Shown here one piece after another: positions 44,247-52,312 of a stretch of DNA of 64,000 nt (positions within the stretch are counted from its first letter, which is position 1; each line of letters starts with the position of its first letter). Under the pieces are notes generated by a model. That model saw only the letters and a program-made list of their open reading frames with translations, was not told the DNA's origin and ran no database searches. A program made the translations under genes and the position numbers. The DNA lies in NCBI GenBank assembly GCA_964499485.1, contig CAZCLF010000005.1, positions 1 through 64,000 of the forward strand, in the 5' to 3' direction. This DNA comes from Ga0074130 sp964499485. GTDB taxonomy: Bacteria > Pseudomonadota > Gammaproteobacteria > Burkholderiales > Rhodocyclaceae.

Positions 44247-45677
44247 ATGAACATTCTTTTCGCTACCTCTGAGATTGCACCCTGGGTTAAAACCGGGGGT
44301 CTAGGTGATGTGGCTGCTGCCTTGCCACCGGCCCTGCGTCGGGCGGGCATGGATGTACGCGTGCTGGTGCCTTTTTATCCTGCATTAGCAGCAGCCTTCC
44401 CAGATGCCCCCATCGTTGCCGAGCTACCCGCGACCGCGGGTGCCTTCCCCGGCGCAGCCTTGCGCAGTGCCACGGCGCCTGATGGCACACCCTTGTTGCT
44501 GTTGGATTGCATGGCCTGCTACACGCGCAGCGGCAACCCGTATCTCGGCAGCGACGGGCGCGACTGGCATGACAATGCGGTACGCTTCGGCTTGCTCTCC
44601 TATGTTGCGGCATTGCTCGCGAGCACCGCAAACCCGCTTGCTTGGGAGGTCGATGTGTTGCATTGCCACGACTGGCAAACGGCACTCGCGCCTGTGTACC
44701 TGCGCTATGTGCTGAAGCCTCGTGCAAAGTCAGTATTGACCATTCACAACCTTGCCTTTCAGGGTTTATTCGGCGCACATACTTTGCGTGAACTGGGCTT
44801 ACCACCACAGGCCTGGAGCATGGAAGGCGTGGAGTACTACGGGCACCTCTCTTTTCTTAAAGGTGGGCTGCAGCATGCTGACCACATCACCACCGTCAGC
44901 CCAACCTATGCGCGCGAAATTCAAACGGATACCGATGGCATGGGGCTGGCTGGCTTGCTGCGGTATCGCAGCCATGTGCTGACCGGCATCCTGAACGGGA
45001 TTGATACTGAGCAATGGGACCCCAGCATCGACCCGCATCTGCCCGTGCATTACAAGGCCAGCACACTGGCGCGCAAAGAGGAGCTCAAAAGTAAACTGCA
45101 ACATACACTAGGGCTGGCTGCCACGAATGACCGCCCCTTGTTCGGTGTCGTGAGTCGCTTGTCTGGTCAAAAGGGACTGGATCTACTCTTGGCTTGTGCA
45201 GATGAACTGATTGCCTTGCCTGCGCAGCTGGTTGTCCTGGGCAGTGGCGATGCGGCACTGGAAAATGCCTTCCGAGAACTTGCCCTTCGCCATCCGGGGC
45301 AGGTTGCCGTCAAGATCGGTTTTGATGAAGGCCTGGCGCATTTGATCGAGGCAGGCATTGATGCCTTCATCATGCCATCGCGATTCGAGCCCTGCGGGCT
45401 GAACCAAATGTATAGCCTGCGCTATGGCACCCCGCCCATCGTACGCGCGACGGGTGGCCTCGCGGACACAGTGATTGATGCAGACGACAAGACATTGGGT
45501 AACGGCTTTGTATTTAGCCGGGCTGAGCCAGCCGAGCTGTTGGCAACGCTGCGCCGTGCTGCCGATATGTGGTCCCGTTCTCGCCTATGGCGCCAATTGC
45601 AGAAGAATGGCATGGCTGCTGATCACGGCTGGGATCAGCCAGCGCAGACCTATGTGAACCTCTACCGCGCTTTATAA
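44247..45677 (+). CDS. glgA: Glycogen synthase GlgA
   Basis: GT5 enzyme that extends alpha-1,4 chains from ADP-glucose. 476 residues. The N-terminal ADP-glucose loop is in SEIAPWVKTGGLGDVAAALP, with HCHDWQTALAP, and the C-terminal domain has SRLSGQKGLDLLL and the catalytic MPSRFEPCGLNQMYSLRYGT (Glu at about 377). It lies 21 bases after the small exported gene and 11 before folA. No Shine-Dalgarno sequence is visible, which suggests coupling or weak initiation. Confidence 0.97.
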   Translation: MNILFATSEIAPWVKTGGLGDVAAALPPALRRAGMDVRVLVPFYPALAAAFPDAPIVAELPATAGAFPGAALRSATAPDGTPLLLLDCMACYTRSGNPYLGSDGRDWHDNAVRFGLLSYVAALLASTANPLAWEVDVLHCHDWQTALAPVYLRYVLKPRAKSVLTIHNLAFQGLFGAHTLRELGLPPQAWSMEGVEYYGHLSFLKGGLQHADHITTVSPTYAREIQTDTDGMGLAGLLRYRSHVLTGILNGIDTEQWDPSIDPHLPVHYKASTLARKEELKSKLQHTLGLAATNDRPLFGVVSRLSGQKGLDLLLACADELIALPAQLVVLGSGDAALENAFRELALRHPGQVAVKIGFDEGLAHLIEAGIDAFIMPSRFEPCGLNQMYSLRYGTPPIVRATGGLADTVIDADDKTLGNGFVFSRAEPAELLATLRRAADMWSRSRLWRQLQKNGMAADHGWDQPAQTYVNLYRAL

Positions 45678-45688
45678 TCCAACACACT

Positions 45689-46204
45689 ATGTCTGAACAC
45701 AATCCACAAATTATCCTCATCGCTTGCATCGCAGCGAATGGCATCATCGGTCGTACCGACAATGGCGCAGCCACTTTGCCTTGGCATCTGCCCGAAGATT
45801 TGAAGCACTTCCGCGAACTCACCAACGGCCATGCTGTGGTGATGGGGCGTAAAACGTGGGAATCGCTGCCTGAGAAATTCCGGCCACTTCCGAATCGCCG
45901 CAATCTGGTCATCTCGCGCAATCCGGACTACGTCGCCCCCGGCGCGGAAGTTTTTGATTCCATCGCTAACGCCCATGCCGCTTGTCGGAATAGCGAAAAG
46001 TTCTTTGTTATTGGTGGCGCAGAGCTCTATACACAAGCCATCAAAGATGCGGATAGTCTGGAGCTGACTGAGTTACATCAACCCTTTGAAGGCGATACCA
46101 CCTTCCCTGATTTCGACCGCGATCAATGGCAGCAGGTTTTCCGTAGTTGCCACCGTAGTGAAACCGGCCTCGACTTCGACTTCGTTAGTTACGTGCGTCG
46201 TTGA
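45689..46204 (+). CDS. folA: Dihydrofolate reductase
   Basis: Reduces dihydrofolate to THF, restoring what ThyA oxidises; target of trimethoprim. 171 residues. Conserved: IACIAANGIIGRTDNGAATL, PWHLPEDLKHFRELT with the acidic residue that protonates the pteridine, VVMGRKTWESLP, and the NADPH loop FVIGGAELYTQAI. It follows glgA by 11 bases. A TATAAT at 45673-45678 overlaps the glgA stop but would leave almost no leader, so it is not called a promoter. Its 3' end overlaps the convergent GT41 gene by 20 bases. Confidence 0.97.
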   Translation: MSEHNPQIILIACIAANGIIGRTDNGAATLPWHLPEDLKHFRELTNGHAVVMGRKTWESLPEKFRPLPNRRNLVISRNPDYVAPGAEVFDSIANAHAACRNSEKFFVIGGAELYTQAIKDADSLELTELHQPFEGDTTFPDFDRDQWQQVFRSCHRSETGLDFDFVSYVRR

Positions 46205-48338
46205 TACTGCCTGACCACGCGGGGACATCAAAGTCCTCCGGGGGTAGGCCAGCTATGTGGCGTTCCCACATCATTGCATAGGCGGTTTCGATTTCACGAA
46301 CACGCCGTTCTGGGCAGAACAGGTTGCTCTCTGCATAGTGAGCAACTTTCTCTCTCAGAGCGTTCCGCCATTCTGTATCTCTTGCCATCCGTACTACCAA
46401 TCGCTTGTAGTCTGCGACTGTCGAGGCAATCAATTCTTTGAGTCCGTGTGCTGCGAGCATGCTTGCTGCCACCCGTGATACAACCTGTGTGCCTGGAGCG
46501 GTGACAACAGGAACGCCTGCACCTAAAGCGTCAATTGTCGTTGTATGCCCGTTGTAGGCGAGCGTGTCGAGATGGATATCTACCAACTGGTAACGTGCCA
46601 AGTGTTCACGGTTTGGCTTCGGTGGAGCGAAAATTAAACGCTCCGGATTGACTCCATGTTCCAATGCCTCTGCGCACAGGTTAGCTCTTTGTTGTGGCAC
46701 CTCCTCCAACAACCACAGCACCGCCTCCGGCAGCTCTTTTAGCAACGCCATCCACACTGAAAAACTACAGGGATCCAGTTTTTTTGGTCGATGTAATGCG
46801 CCCAGAATGAGCGCGTTTGTTGGCAGTCCGCAATCCACTCGCTGGGGCGCTCGCAATGGCTCTGGCATTTCGCAGTGATAAGAGCAGTTGGGAAGGTATG
46901 CAATGTGCTCATCCCAAAAATCACGTACTTCCGGTAAAAGAATAATGCGATCAAGCAGGGTGTAATCGATCCATGGCGCCCCTTGGGTCCCCATGAAATC
47001 CATATAGGAGATCTGGATTGGTGCAGGTTTGAGTGCCATTACCGCAGGGCGTGCATTCAACATGTACCCAGACAGGTCAATGAGGATATCGATACCATCA
47101 TTCACCATCATCTGCGCAATGGCGGCTGAAGGTAAATGGGCAACCTCCCTGAACACATCAACCCCATTTTTGACACGTAATCGCTCAGGGCTATCGTTGG
47201 GCTGATCCAGGCCATAGGCGAAAACATCGAAGCGTGAACGATCGTGCCGCGCGTAGATATTTCCCATCAGGCGGGCATTCGGGTGGGGCGAAAAGCACCC
47301 AGCTGCATAAGCAATCCTCAGTCGCTCTCGCCCAGTTCGGTGGTTGCGATGCAGTCGAATATCCGCCACCTCCCGTGATGTTCGGGCTGCAATCTGGCGA
47401 CACACCTGACGTCTGAGCGCATCATTAACGGGATCCGGCATCCCCAAAGCCGTGTAAGCGGCCTCAGGAAAGTCGAGGGGGGGCGGACCCAACTTCCCAT
47501 TCACGAGATCAGCGTAGCACTGAATATCTGCTGAATAATTGCCCCACTTACATATTGACTGGTCTTCATTCAATACAAATAAAAAGACACGTTCTGGACT
47601 TGGGTCCGAGTAGCCAGTTGCAACATCATGTACTAAAGGACTTTGGTAGGTGCTGACGAGTCCGGGTTCTGCGGCTAACGCTCTGAGCCGCTCACTATAG
47701 GCCTCTCTGATCTGGCCATCAGCTGCAAGCGCTATCGACAACGCATATCGGGCGCGATGAAACTCTGCAGACAGTGCCAGCGCTTGTCTGAATGCATTTG
47801 CCGCTTCTTTGGGTTTTGCCAACCCCAGCAACAGGTCGCCCTGATTGAAACGTATCCAAGCATCTTGAGCGTAATGTGAGACGGCATCAGCCGCGGCCTC
47901 TTGAGCCTCCGCTTGACGAGAAAGCTTTGCTAGCAGCAATGGGCGGTTACGCAAGGCACCATAATGCGACGAGCTTATTGCCAAGACTTTGTCGTAACAA
48001 TGAAGTGCCGCGGCATGCTCGTTCAGTACCGACAACACAACCCCAGTATTGAACAAGCTGTCGGTATGTTCGCTATTTACTGACAAGGCAGCTTCACATG
48101 CCTTAAGTGCCTTTTTGGGTAACTGTAAGCGTAAGCAGATATCGCTAATACGATGCCATGCCTCAATATCTGCGGGGGATTGCTCGGTCAGTATTTGTAG
48201 TGCAGCAAGTGCATCTTCAAGTGCCCCCTGAGCATGCAATGTTCTTGCTGTTTCGCGAAGGGCCTGCTGATCTAGGCGATAGAATGGATGATCAGTTCGG
48301 GTATGCGCATAGTATGCGTCGTTCGTTTCAACAGTCAT
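46185..48338 (-). CDS. TPR-containing GT41 O-GlcNAc-transferase-like protein (SPINDLY type)
   Basis: 717 residues from ATG 48338. About seven TPR repeats (residues 20-240) precede a GT41 domain. Key OGT features are kept: HPNARLMGN with the catalytic-region His, KKLDP with the UDP-contacting Lys, YNGHTTTIDALGAGVPVVT, and SRVAASMLAAHG. There is no signal peptide, so it acts in the cytoplasm and probably puts a sugar on Ser/Thr of a protein. Bacterial GT41 enzymes modify flagellins or surface proteins. The divergent GT4 gene starts 34 bases away, and the FecR/Slam pair lies behind that. The target and sugar donor are unknown; the FecR-barrel protein is a candidate. Confidence 0.88.
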   Translation of the reverse strand: MTVETNDAYYAHTRTDHPFYRLDQQALRETARTLHAQGALEDALAALQILTEQSPADIEAWHRISDICLRLQLPKKALKACEAALSVNSEHTDSLFNTGVVLSVLNEHAAALHCYDKVLAISSSHYGALRNRPLLLAKLSRQAEAQEAAADAVSHYAQDAWIRFNQGDLLLGLAKPKEAANAFRQALALSAEFHRARYALSIALAADGQIREAYSERLRALAAEPGLVSTYQSPLVHDVATGYSDPSPERVFLFVLNEDQSICKWGNYSADIQCYADLVNGKLGPPPLDFPEAAYTALGMPDPVNDALRRQVCRQIAARTSREVADIRLHRNHRTGRERLRIAYAAGCFSPHPNARLMGNIYARHDRSRFDVFAYGLDQPNDSPERLRVKNGVDVFREVAHLPSAAIAQMMVNDGIDILIDLSGYMLNARPAVMALKPAPIQISYMDFMGTQGAPWIDYTLLDRIILLPEVRDFWDEHIAYLPNCSYHCEMPEPLRAPQRVDCGLPTNALILGALHRPKKLDPCSFSVWMALLKELPEAVLWLLEEVPQQRANLCAEALEHGVNPERLIFAPPKPNREHLARYQLVDIHLDTLAYNGHTTTIDALGAGVPVVTAPGTQVVSRVAASMLAAHGLKELIASTVADYKRLVVRMARDTEWRNALREKVAHYAESNLFCPERRVREIETAYAMMWERHIAGLPPEDFDVPAWSGSINDARN

Positions 48339-48372
48339 GGCAGCATGTTGCCACACTCCATTTTCTTTGCCT

Positions 48373-49356
48373 ATGTCAGCCCACACAATTCACGTCGTTG
48401 CCAGCCTACAAGGCCTAAGTGGCGCAGAAACGCATTCAGCATCACTCGTGCGCTGCCTCAATCAAGCGGGTGCAGATGTGGTCTTCTGGAGTGATCGCAG
48501 CAGCCCTATAGTGAATCAGTATCGTGCCCATGAGATACGTCCATTTGGGGGGGCGATGCCTCGTGGTGGCACGCTGATATTGGTTGGGGCTTATCTGAAC
48601 TTGATGCCGTGGATTGCACATGCTCGCCCACAGCGACTTGTGCTCGTGTGTATTAATTCTGACCCGGTTTCTTTCCAGCGCACACTCGGGATTTTGCGGC
48701 AACCAAGTCTGCCCGATGTAGAGATCGTTTATGTCAGTTCCCGTTTACGCGACACCATGGGGCTACCGGGAATCATATGCCCGGAGATCATGGATATGGA
48801 AACCTTTTATCCTTGTGAAGACCAAGCAGAAGAAAACCGTATGGTCGTTGGGCGCCTCTCGCGAGACACTCCAGATAAGCATCACCCGGACGATCCGTCG
48901 CTCTACCGCCTACTCGTCCATGCTGGCTTCAATGTTCGCATCATGGGCGGGCTGTGTTTATCGGATACTTTAGAAAACACAGAGGGGGTCGATCTACTTC
49001 CAGCTGGAACAGTGCCGGCAGCTACCTTTCTACGAAGCCTAGATATCTTTTTCTACCGTACCAGCCCAAGCTGGAACGAACCGTCAGGTCGGGTTGTTAT
49101 GGAAGCTCTTGCATGTGGACTACCCGTTGTAGCCCACGTCAGCGGGGGCTATACCGACTGGATCCGCAATGGCGAAAATGGCTTCGTCTTTCGCGAGCAA
49201 GAAGAAGCTTGGGAAATTTTAACTACGCTCAAAGCACGGCCCGATATATGTAAAAGAATGCGTAGGGCGGCTCGAGAAACGGCCAATGAATTGGCCGGTC
49301 CCGCCGCACGCGATCATTACATTTCGTGGCTCAAAAGCATCAAACCCTTTAACTAG
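48373..49356 (+). CDS. GT4-family glycosyltransferase
   Basis: 327 residues from ATG 48373; an ATG 12 codons earlier is in frame but lies over the start of the divergent GT41 gene. The GT-B fold is seen in the N-terminal VVASLQGLSGAETHSASLVR and the C-terminal donor site SPSWNEPSGRVVMEALACGLPVVA with the EX7E-type Glu pair (about 240-248), then HVSGGYTDWIRNGENGFVF. Cytoplasmic. It shares a 34-base divergent gap with the GT41 gene and may extend the sugar that enzyme adds. Its stop overlaps the end of the FecR gene by eight bases. Confidence 0.87.
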   Translation: MSAHTIHVVASLQGLSGAETHSASLVRCLNQAGADVVFWSDRSSPIVNQYRAHEIRPFGGAMPRGGTLILVGAYLNLMPWIAHARPQRLVLVCINSDPVSFQRTLGILRQPSLPDVEIVYVSSRLRDTMGLPGIICPEIMDMETFYPCEDQAEENRMVVGRLSRDTPDKHHPDDPSLYRLLVHAGFNVRIMGGLCLSDTLENTEGVDLLPAGTVPAATFLRSLDIFFYRTSPSWNEPSGRVVMEALACGLPVVAHVSGGYTDWIRNGENGFVFREQEEAWEILTTLKARPDICKRMRRAARETANELAGPAARDHYISWLKSIKPFN

Positions 49357-50713
49357 AACTGGGTGGTGTAGTCGTCAGCGATTGCTGTTTGAAAGCAGCG
49401 GCGCCTGAGGTTACATCGCTACCGTCATTAATTTTATACACAATCCCGGCGTGGCTCGCATTCGAGCCTGCAAACAAGCCCTGCACCGAAGCGGTAGCTC
49501 CACTTCCCCCACCGGTGACGGACCCTGACATTGAGAAAGTCGAGGAGCCCCATGTCGAACCACTGTACGAATAATTCGTTGAACCAGCTTGAACTGACAG
49601 ATTCAATTGAACGTTGACCGAGCCACTGCTATCGAATGCAGCTGTAAGACTGCCGCTCGTAACAGAAGCGGAACCGAGTGATGATGTCGGATTGGTATAG
49701 CCAATCAGGCTATACGTGCCGGTCATATTATGAATACCGGTAAAGTCTGTCGTTGGCTTGCCGACTACATAGTGCAGTGAACTCAGTGCCGTGCCTGAGT
49801 TATAAGACGCAGGACTCCATAAGCCCCAGCCAATCACGCCATCAAAGGAAAACGATCCAACCACCGTCTCAGCTTTGTAGATCGTTCCGGCATTAATCGC
49901 AGTGAGCTTAGAGGCCTCAGCGAATGTCGCGGTAACTGAGGAGTTGGAGCCAATATCGTGGGAGCTCGCACTGTCCTTATAAGTCCATGCAGCTGCATAA
50001 CCTGAGCCAGATACTAAATCGGGACCAAATAAACTCAGCGTCCCTGACGAGTTCCGATTTTCACTCGTTGAATAAGTCACGGCCGCCGGTTCAGTTGCAG
50101 CCGCAGGCGGTAACGCCGGCCGACTTTCCGTCCGCCGAGGTTGTGAGTTGTTTCCGGTCACAATGGCTGACTCACCACCCGCGACCGTCACACAACCGCC
50201 AGCATTACATACTTCAATCGCACCTTCGCCAGTGGCGAGCGAAAGCTGACCATCTTGTCCGCCAGTGAAGCGCACTGCATATTCCGTCCCACGAATACCA
50301 ATGGTGGCCACGGAGGTAGAAATGCGATAACTGTCTCGATTCGTACGGCCAACTAAGCCAGTAATTGTACGTAGCCCCCCTTTGATGAGGCTAAAGAAAC
50401 CCCGCTCACCGCCATCGGACTTTCCTTCAAAACGGTAATCGTCGATCCGAAATTCGGTCTGCGGCTGGAGCGACAACATAGAGCCATCCGTGAAACGAAT
50501 TTGCGCGCGTGCGCCATCGCTGGTTCGGATAGTGTCGCCAGACTCGAGTGCGCTACCCTTCCCTAAGGGACGTTGCGAACCTGTTGCTGTTACCGCGACT
50601 ACAGTCCCGGCCGCAAACTCGACGCGGCCTGCGGCAGCATGCCCGATCAAAGGGTATGCTCCAGCAAGCGCCATCATGAGAATGGAATTTTTTAAGCGGA
50701 ATTGAGGCTTCAT
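49349..50713 (-). CDS. Exported FecR-domain protein with Ser/Thr/Gly-rich TbpB-like C-terminus; likely Slam cargo
   Basis: 454 residues; AAGGA lies seven bases before the ATG. A signal peptide (about 1-27, cleavage near GHAAA) without lipobox Cys is followed by a FecR domain (about 45-170; GDTIRTSDGARAQIRFTDGS, SVATIGIRGTEYAV). A Pro/Ala/Ser linker (190-215) leads to a Ser/Thr/Gly-rich beta domain (about 220-450) ending GSGATASVQGLFAGSNASHA, like the C-terminal barrel of TbpB/HphA-type Slam substrates. It is the next gene after a Slam-type translocon (19-base gap). I infer it is secreted or displayed through that translocon. It could be glycosylated by the adjacent enzymes; no sequence proof exists. 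Confidence 0.8.
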   Translation of the reverse strand: MKPQFRLKNSILMMALAGAYPLIGHAAAGRVEFAAGTVVAVTATGSQRPLGKGSALESGDTIRTSDGARAQIRFTDGSMLSLQPQTEFRIDDYRFEGKSDGGERGFFSLIKGGLRTITGLVGRTNRDSYRISTSVATIGIRGTEYAVRFTGGQDGQLSLATGEGAIEVCNAGGCVTVAGGESAIVTGNNSQPRRTESRPALPPAAATEPAAVTYSTSENRNSSGTLSLFGPDLVSGSGYAAAWTYKDSASSHDIGSNSSVTATFAEASKLTAINAGTIYKAETVVGSFSFDGVIGWGLWSPASYNSGTALSSLHYVVGKPTTDFTGIHNMTGTYSLIGYTNPTSSLGSASVTSGSLTAAFDSSGSVNVQLNLSVQAGSTNYSYSGSTWGSSTFSMSGSVTGGGSGATASVQGLFAGSNASHAGIVYKINDGSDVTSGAAAFKQQSLTTTPPSSS

Positions 50714-50732
50714 GTCTTTATCCTTGCTCAGC

Positions 50733-52055
50733 TTAGAACTCTTGCCTGAGAGTCAGTGAGACGGTGTCTCGTTCATATTGGTTAAAAGCCGTATTCGAGC
50801 GCTGATCTGTACGCGAATACTGCCCCACCAGTTTGAGCGTTCTGTTCAGCGCATGGCTGATGCCTGCGCCAAAATTAAATTGCTTATCTTCCCGCTCCAC
50901 CAAAAAGGTAGTGTCAATCGCCTTGTGGTTCCGAATTTCGTAACCCAAATTAGTGAAGAGTGTTGTGTCGGTCCCCAATCGCATTTGGCCTCCCAATCGC
51001 AGCCCATAGCCATCGAGATTAAGCGAGCGTGAAGTTGTATCGCGGTGCACGGACTCTTCAAGCATGTACACGCTTACGTAGCCCAACATGCCATTTCGGA
51101 GCGCATGTGCATAAGCCCCACCCCATACCCAGCGATTTGCGTCACGCGCAGGCTGGTGGGTATATGTCAGGTCGCTATACTGAACAAAAGCACTTACTTG
51201 ATTACGCGCATCAATATTGTTTTGCCACTGAGCAGTGAAGCCGAGTGCTTCACGGAAGCGCGAATTTTCAACGTGGGCAGAACTTGCCTGGCCACTTAAG
51301 GAGTAAACGTTTTTGTCTTCTTTGTAGACCAAACCAAGATTGGCATCTGCGGTTAGCAAGTCCACATCGCTGCGATCCTGATGCAAACGCTGCGATCCTG
51401 ATGCGCCGGCTACGATCGCCAATTGCTTGTTTAACGGGGAGCGAACATTCACCCCTGCACCAACACTGCCAAACCAGTCACCCGTCGCACGGCTCGTGTT
51501 ATTGAGCGTTAATGCGAGGCCGCCGAAAGACGGAATAGCGATTGCCGACTTGTCAGGGCCCGCATTGACATTCGTGTCGTACCCGAACGTAGCTTCAACG
51601 TAGCCAGCTACCTTGGTTTTTCCCTCATTTTCGAGGCGCTCTACGGCAACCAGAAGGTTATCAATACTTTTTTCAACATCCCCCGGCACACCCAAATTTT
51701 TGACCGCTTGCAACTCGTTGCGAGCGGATTCAGTTTCTCCTGTAGCGAGGTAAGCTCGGCCAATTTCGGCTCGAGCACGAGCGTTTTTAGGATCTTGGGC
51801 AAGAATACGTTCAAGGGCAAAGATGGCGCGCGTGTTTTGTCCGATCTCCAATGCGGCGAGGGCAAAGAGCAGATCAAAATTGACATCACCAGCACGTGTG
51901 CTTTCTTGCGGCTCAAGCAATGCGTAAGTAGCTTTAGCATCACCTGCTTGCATGAATTTTTGGGCTTGCTCTATCAGTGCGTCAGCAGCATGCGCTTGCT
52001 GCATGGATAGAGCGCAAGCGATAGCCAGCACGCCCATGCTTCTTTGGTACTTCAT
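50733..52055 (-). CDS. Slam/DUF560 outer-membrane protein (type XI secretion translocon)
   Basis: 440 residues. A signal peptide (cleavage after AHA, about residue 23) precedes TPR-like repeats (about 25-145; ALEIGQNTRAIFALERILAQ) and a C-terminal beta-barrel of about 280 residues starting VAGYVEATFGYDTNVNAGPD and ending in the aromatic outer-membrane signature LRQEF. This layout is that of surface lipoprotein assembly modulators, which move TbpB-, LbpB- and HphA-like cargo across the outer membrane. GGGGGGAG immediately precedes the ATG. The FecR-barrel gene follows in the same unit. A 17-base direct repeat (51368-51404) lies in the barrel-coding part. Confidence 0.85.
   Translation of the reverse strand: MKYQRSMGVLAIACALSMQQAHAADALIEQAQKFMQAGDAKATYALLEPQESTRAGDVNFDLLFALAALEIGQNTRAIFALERILAQDPKNARARAEIGRAYLATGETESARNELQAVKNLGVPGDVEKSIDNLLVAVERLENEGKTKVAGYVEATFGYDTNVNAGPDKSAIAIPSFGGLALTLNNTSRATGDWFGSVGAGVNVRSPLNKQLAIVAGASGSQRLHQDRSDVDLLTADANLGLVYKEDKNVYSLSGQASSAHVENSRFREALGFTAQWQNNIDARNQVSAFVQYSDLTYTHQPARDANRWVWGGAYAHALRNGMLGYVSVYMLEESVHRDTTSRSLNLDGYGLRLGGQMRLGTDTTLFTNLGYEIRNHKAIDTTFLVEREDKQFNFGAGISHALNRTLKLVGQYSRTDQRSNTAFNQYERDTVSLTLRQEF
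51368..51404. repeat. 17-bp direct repeat inside the Slam-type gene
   Basis: CGCTGCGATCCTGATGC occurs at 51368-51384 and again at 51388-51404, separated by AAA, so the period is 20 bases, not a multiple of three. Loss or gain of one unit would shift the reading frame. Confidence 0.85.
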
Positions 52056-52086
52056 ACTCCCCCCTAGTAAATTCCCACTTACCAGA

Positions 52087-52116
52087 ATTCTAGGGCATGT
52101 GGCGCCTCGCTAGCAA
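52087..52116 (-). promoter_or_regulatory. Likely sigma-70 promoter of the Slam-FecR operon
   Basis: On the minus strand TTGCTA (52116-52111) and TAGAAT (52092-52087) are 18 bases apart, with the ATG about 30 bases downstream of the -10. No Fur-box-like palindrome is seen near it. Confidence 0.45.
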
Positions 52117-52206
52117 CCACTAGATGCATTCAGGCCCATAAATATGTGCCTAAAATCAAATATCTACGCTTGGTGAGCGAAAAGCCAAAATCACAAGCTT
52201 TGTGAG

Positions 52207-52233
52207 AAAAAGGCTGACACACTCAAGCTTTTT
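52207..52233 (-). terminator. Likely terminator of the decarboxylase gene
   Basis: On the minus strand AAAAAGCTTGA and TCAGCCTTTTT pair with one mismatch and one wobble around a GTGTG loop, ending in a run of T. An outer repeat TGAGAAAAAGG/CCTTTTTCTCA (52203-52249) overlaps it. It is about 80 bases after the decarboxylase stop. The rest of the 52056-52312 gap holds the Slam promoter and nothing else I can name. Confidence 0.5.
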
Positions 52234-52312
52234 GGTTTCCTTTTTCTCAGTTCCATAGCTATGTTGGGGCTCATGCACCACGGCAAGGCACAAACGACTG
52301 GCGGCGCACCAA

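Noticed and set aside
45673..45678. TATAAT before folA as a promoter
   Set aside because: It would leave only a few bases of leader, overlaps the glgA stop, and has no -35 at 16-18 bases.
52056..52312. Fur box before the Slam-FecR operon
   Set aside because: I looked for a GATAATGATAAT-type palindrome because many Slam cargoes serve iron uptake, and found none.
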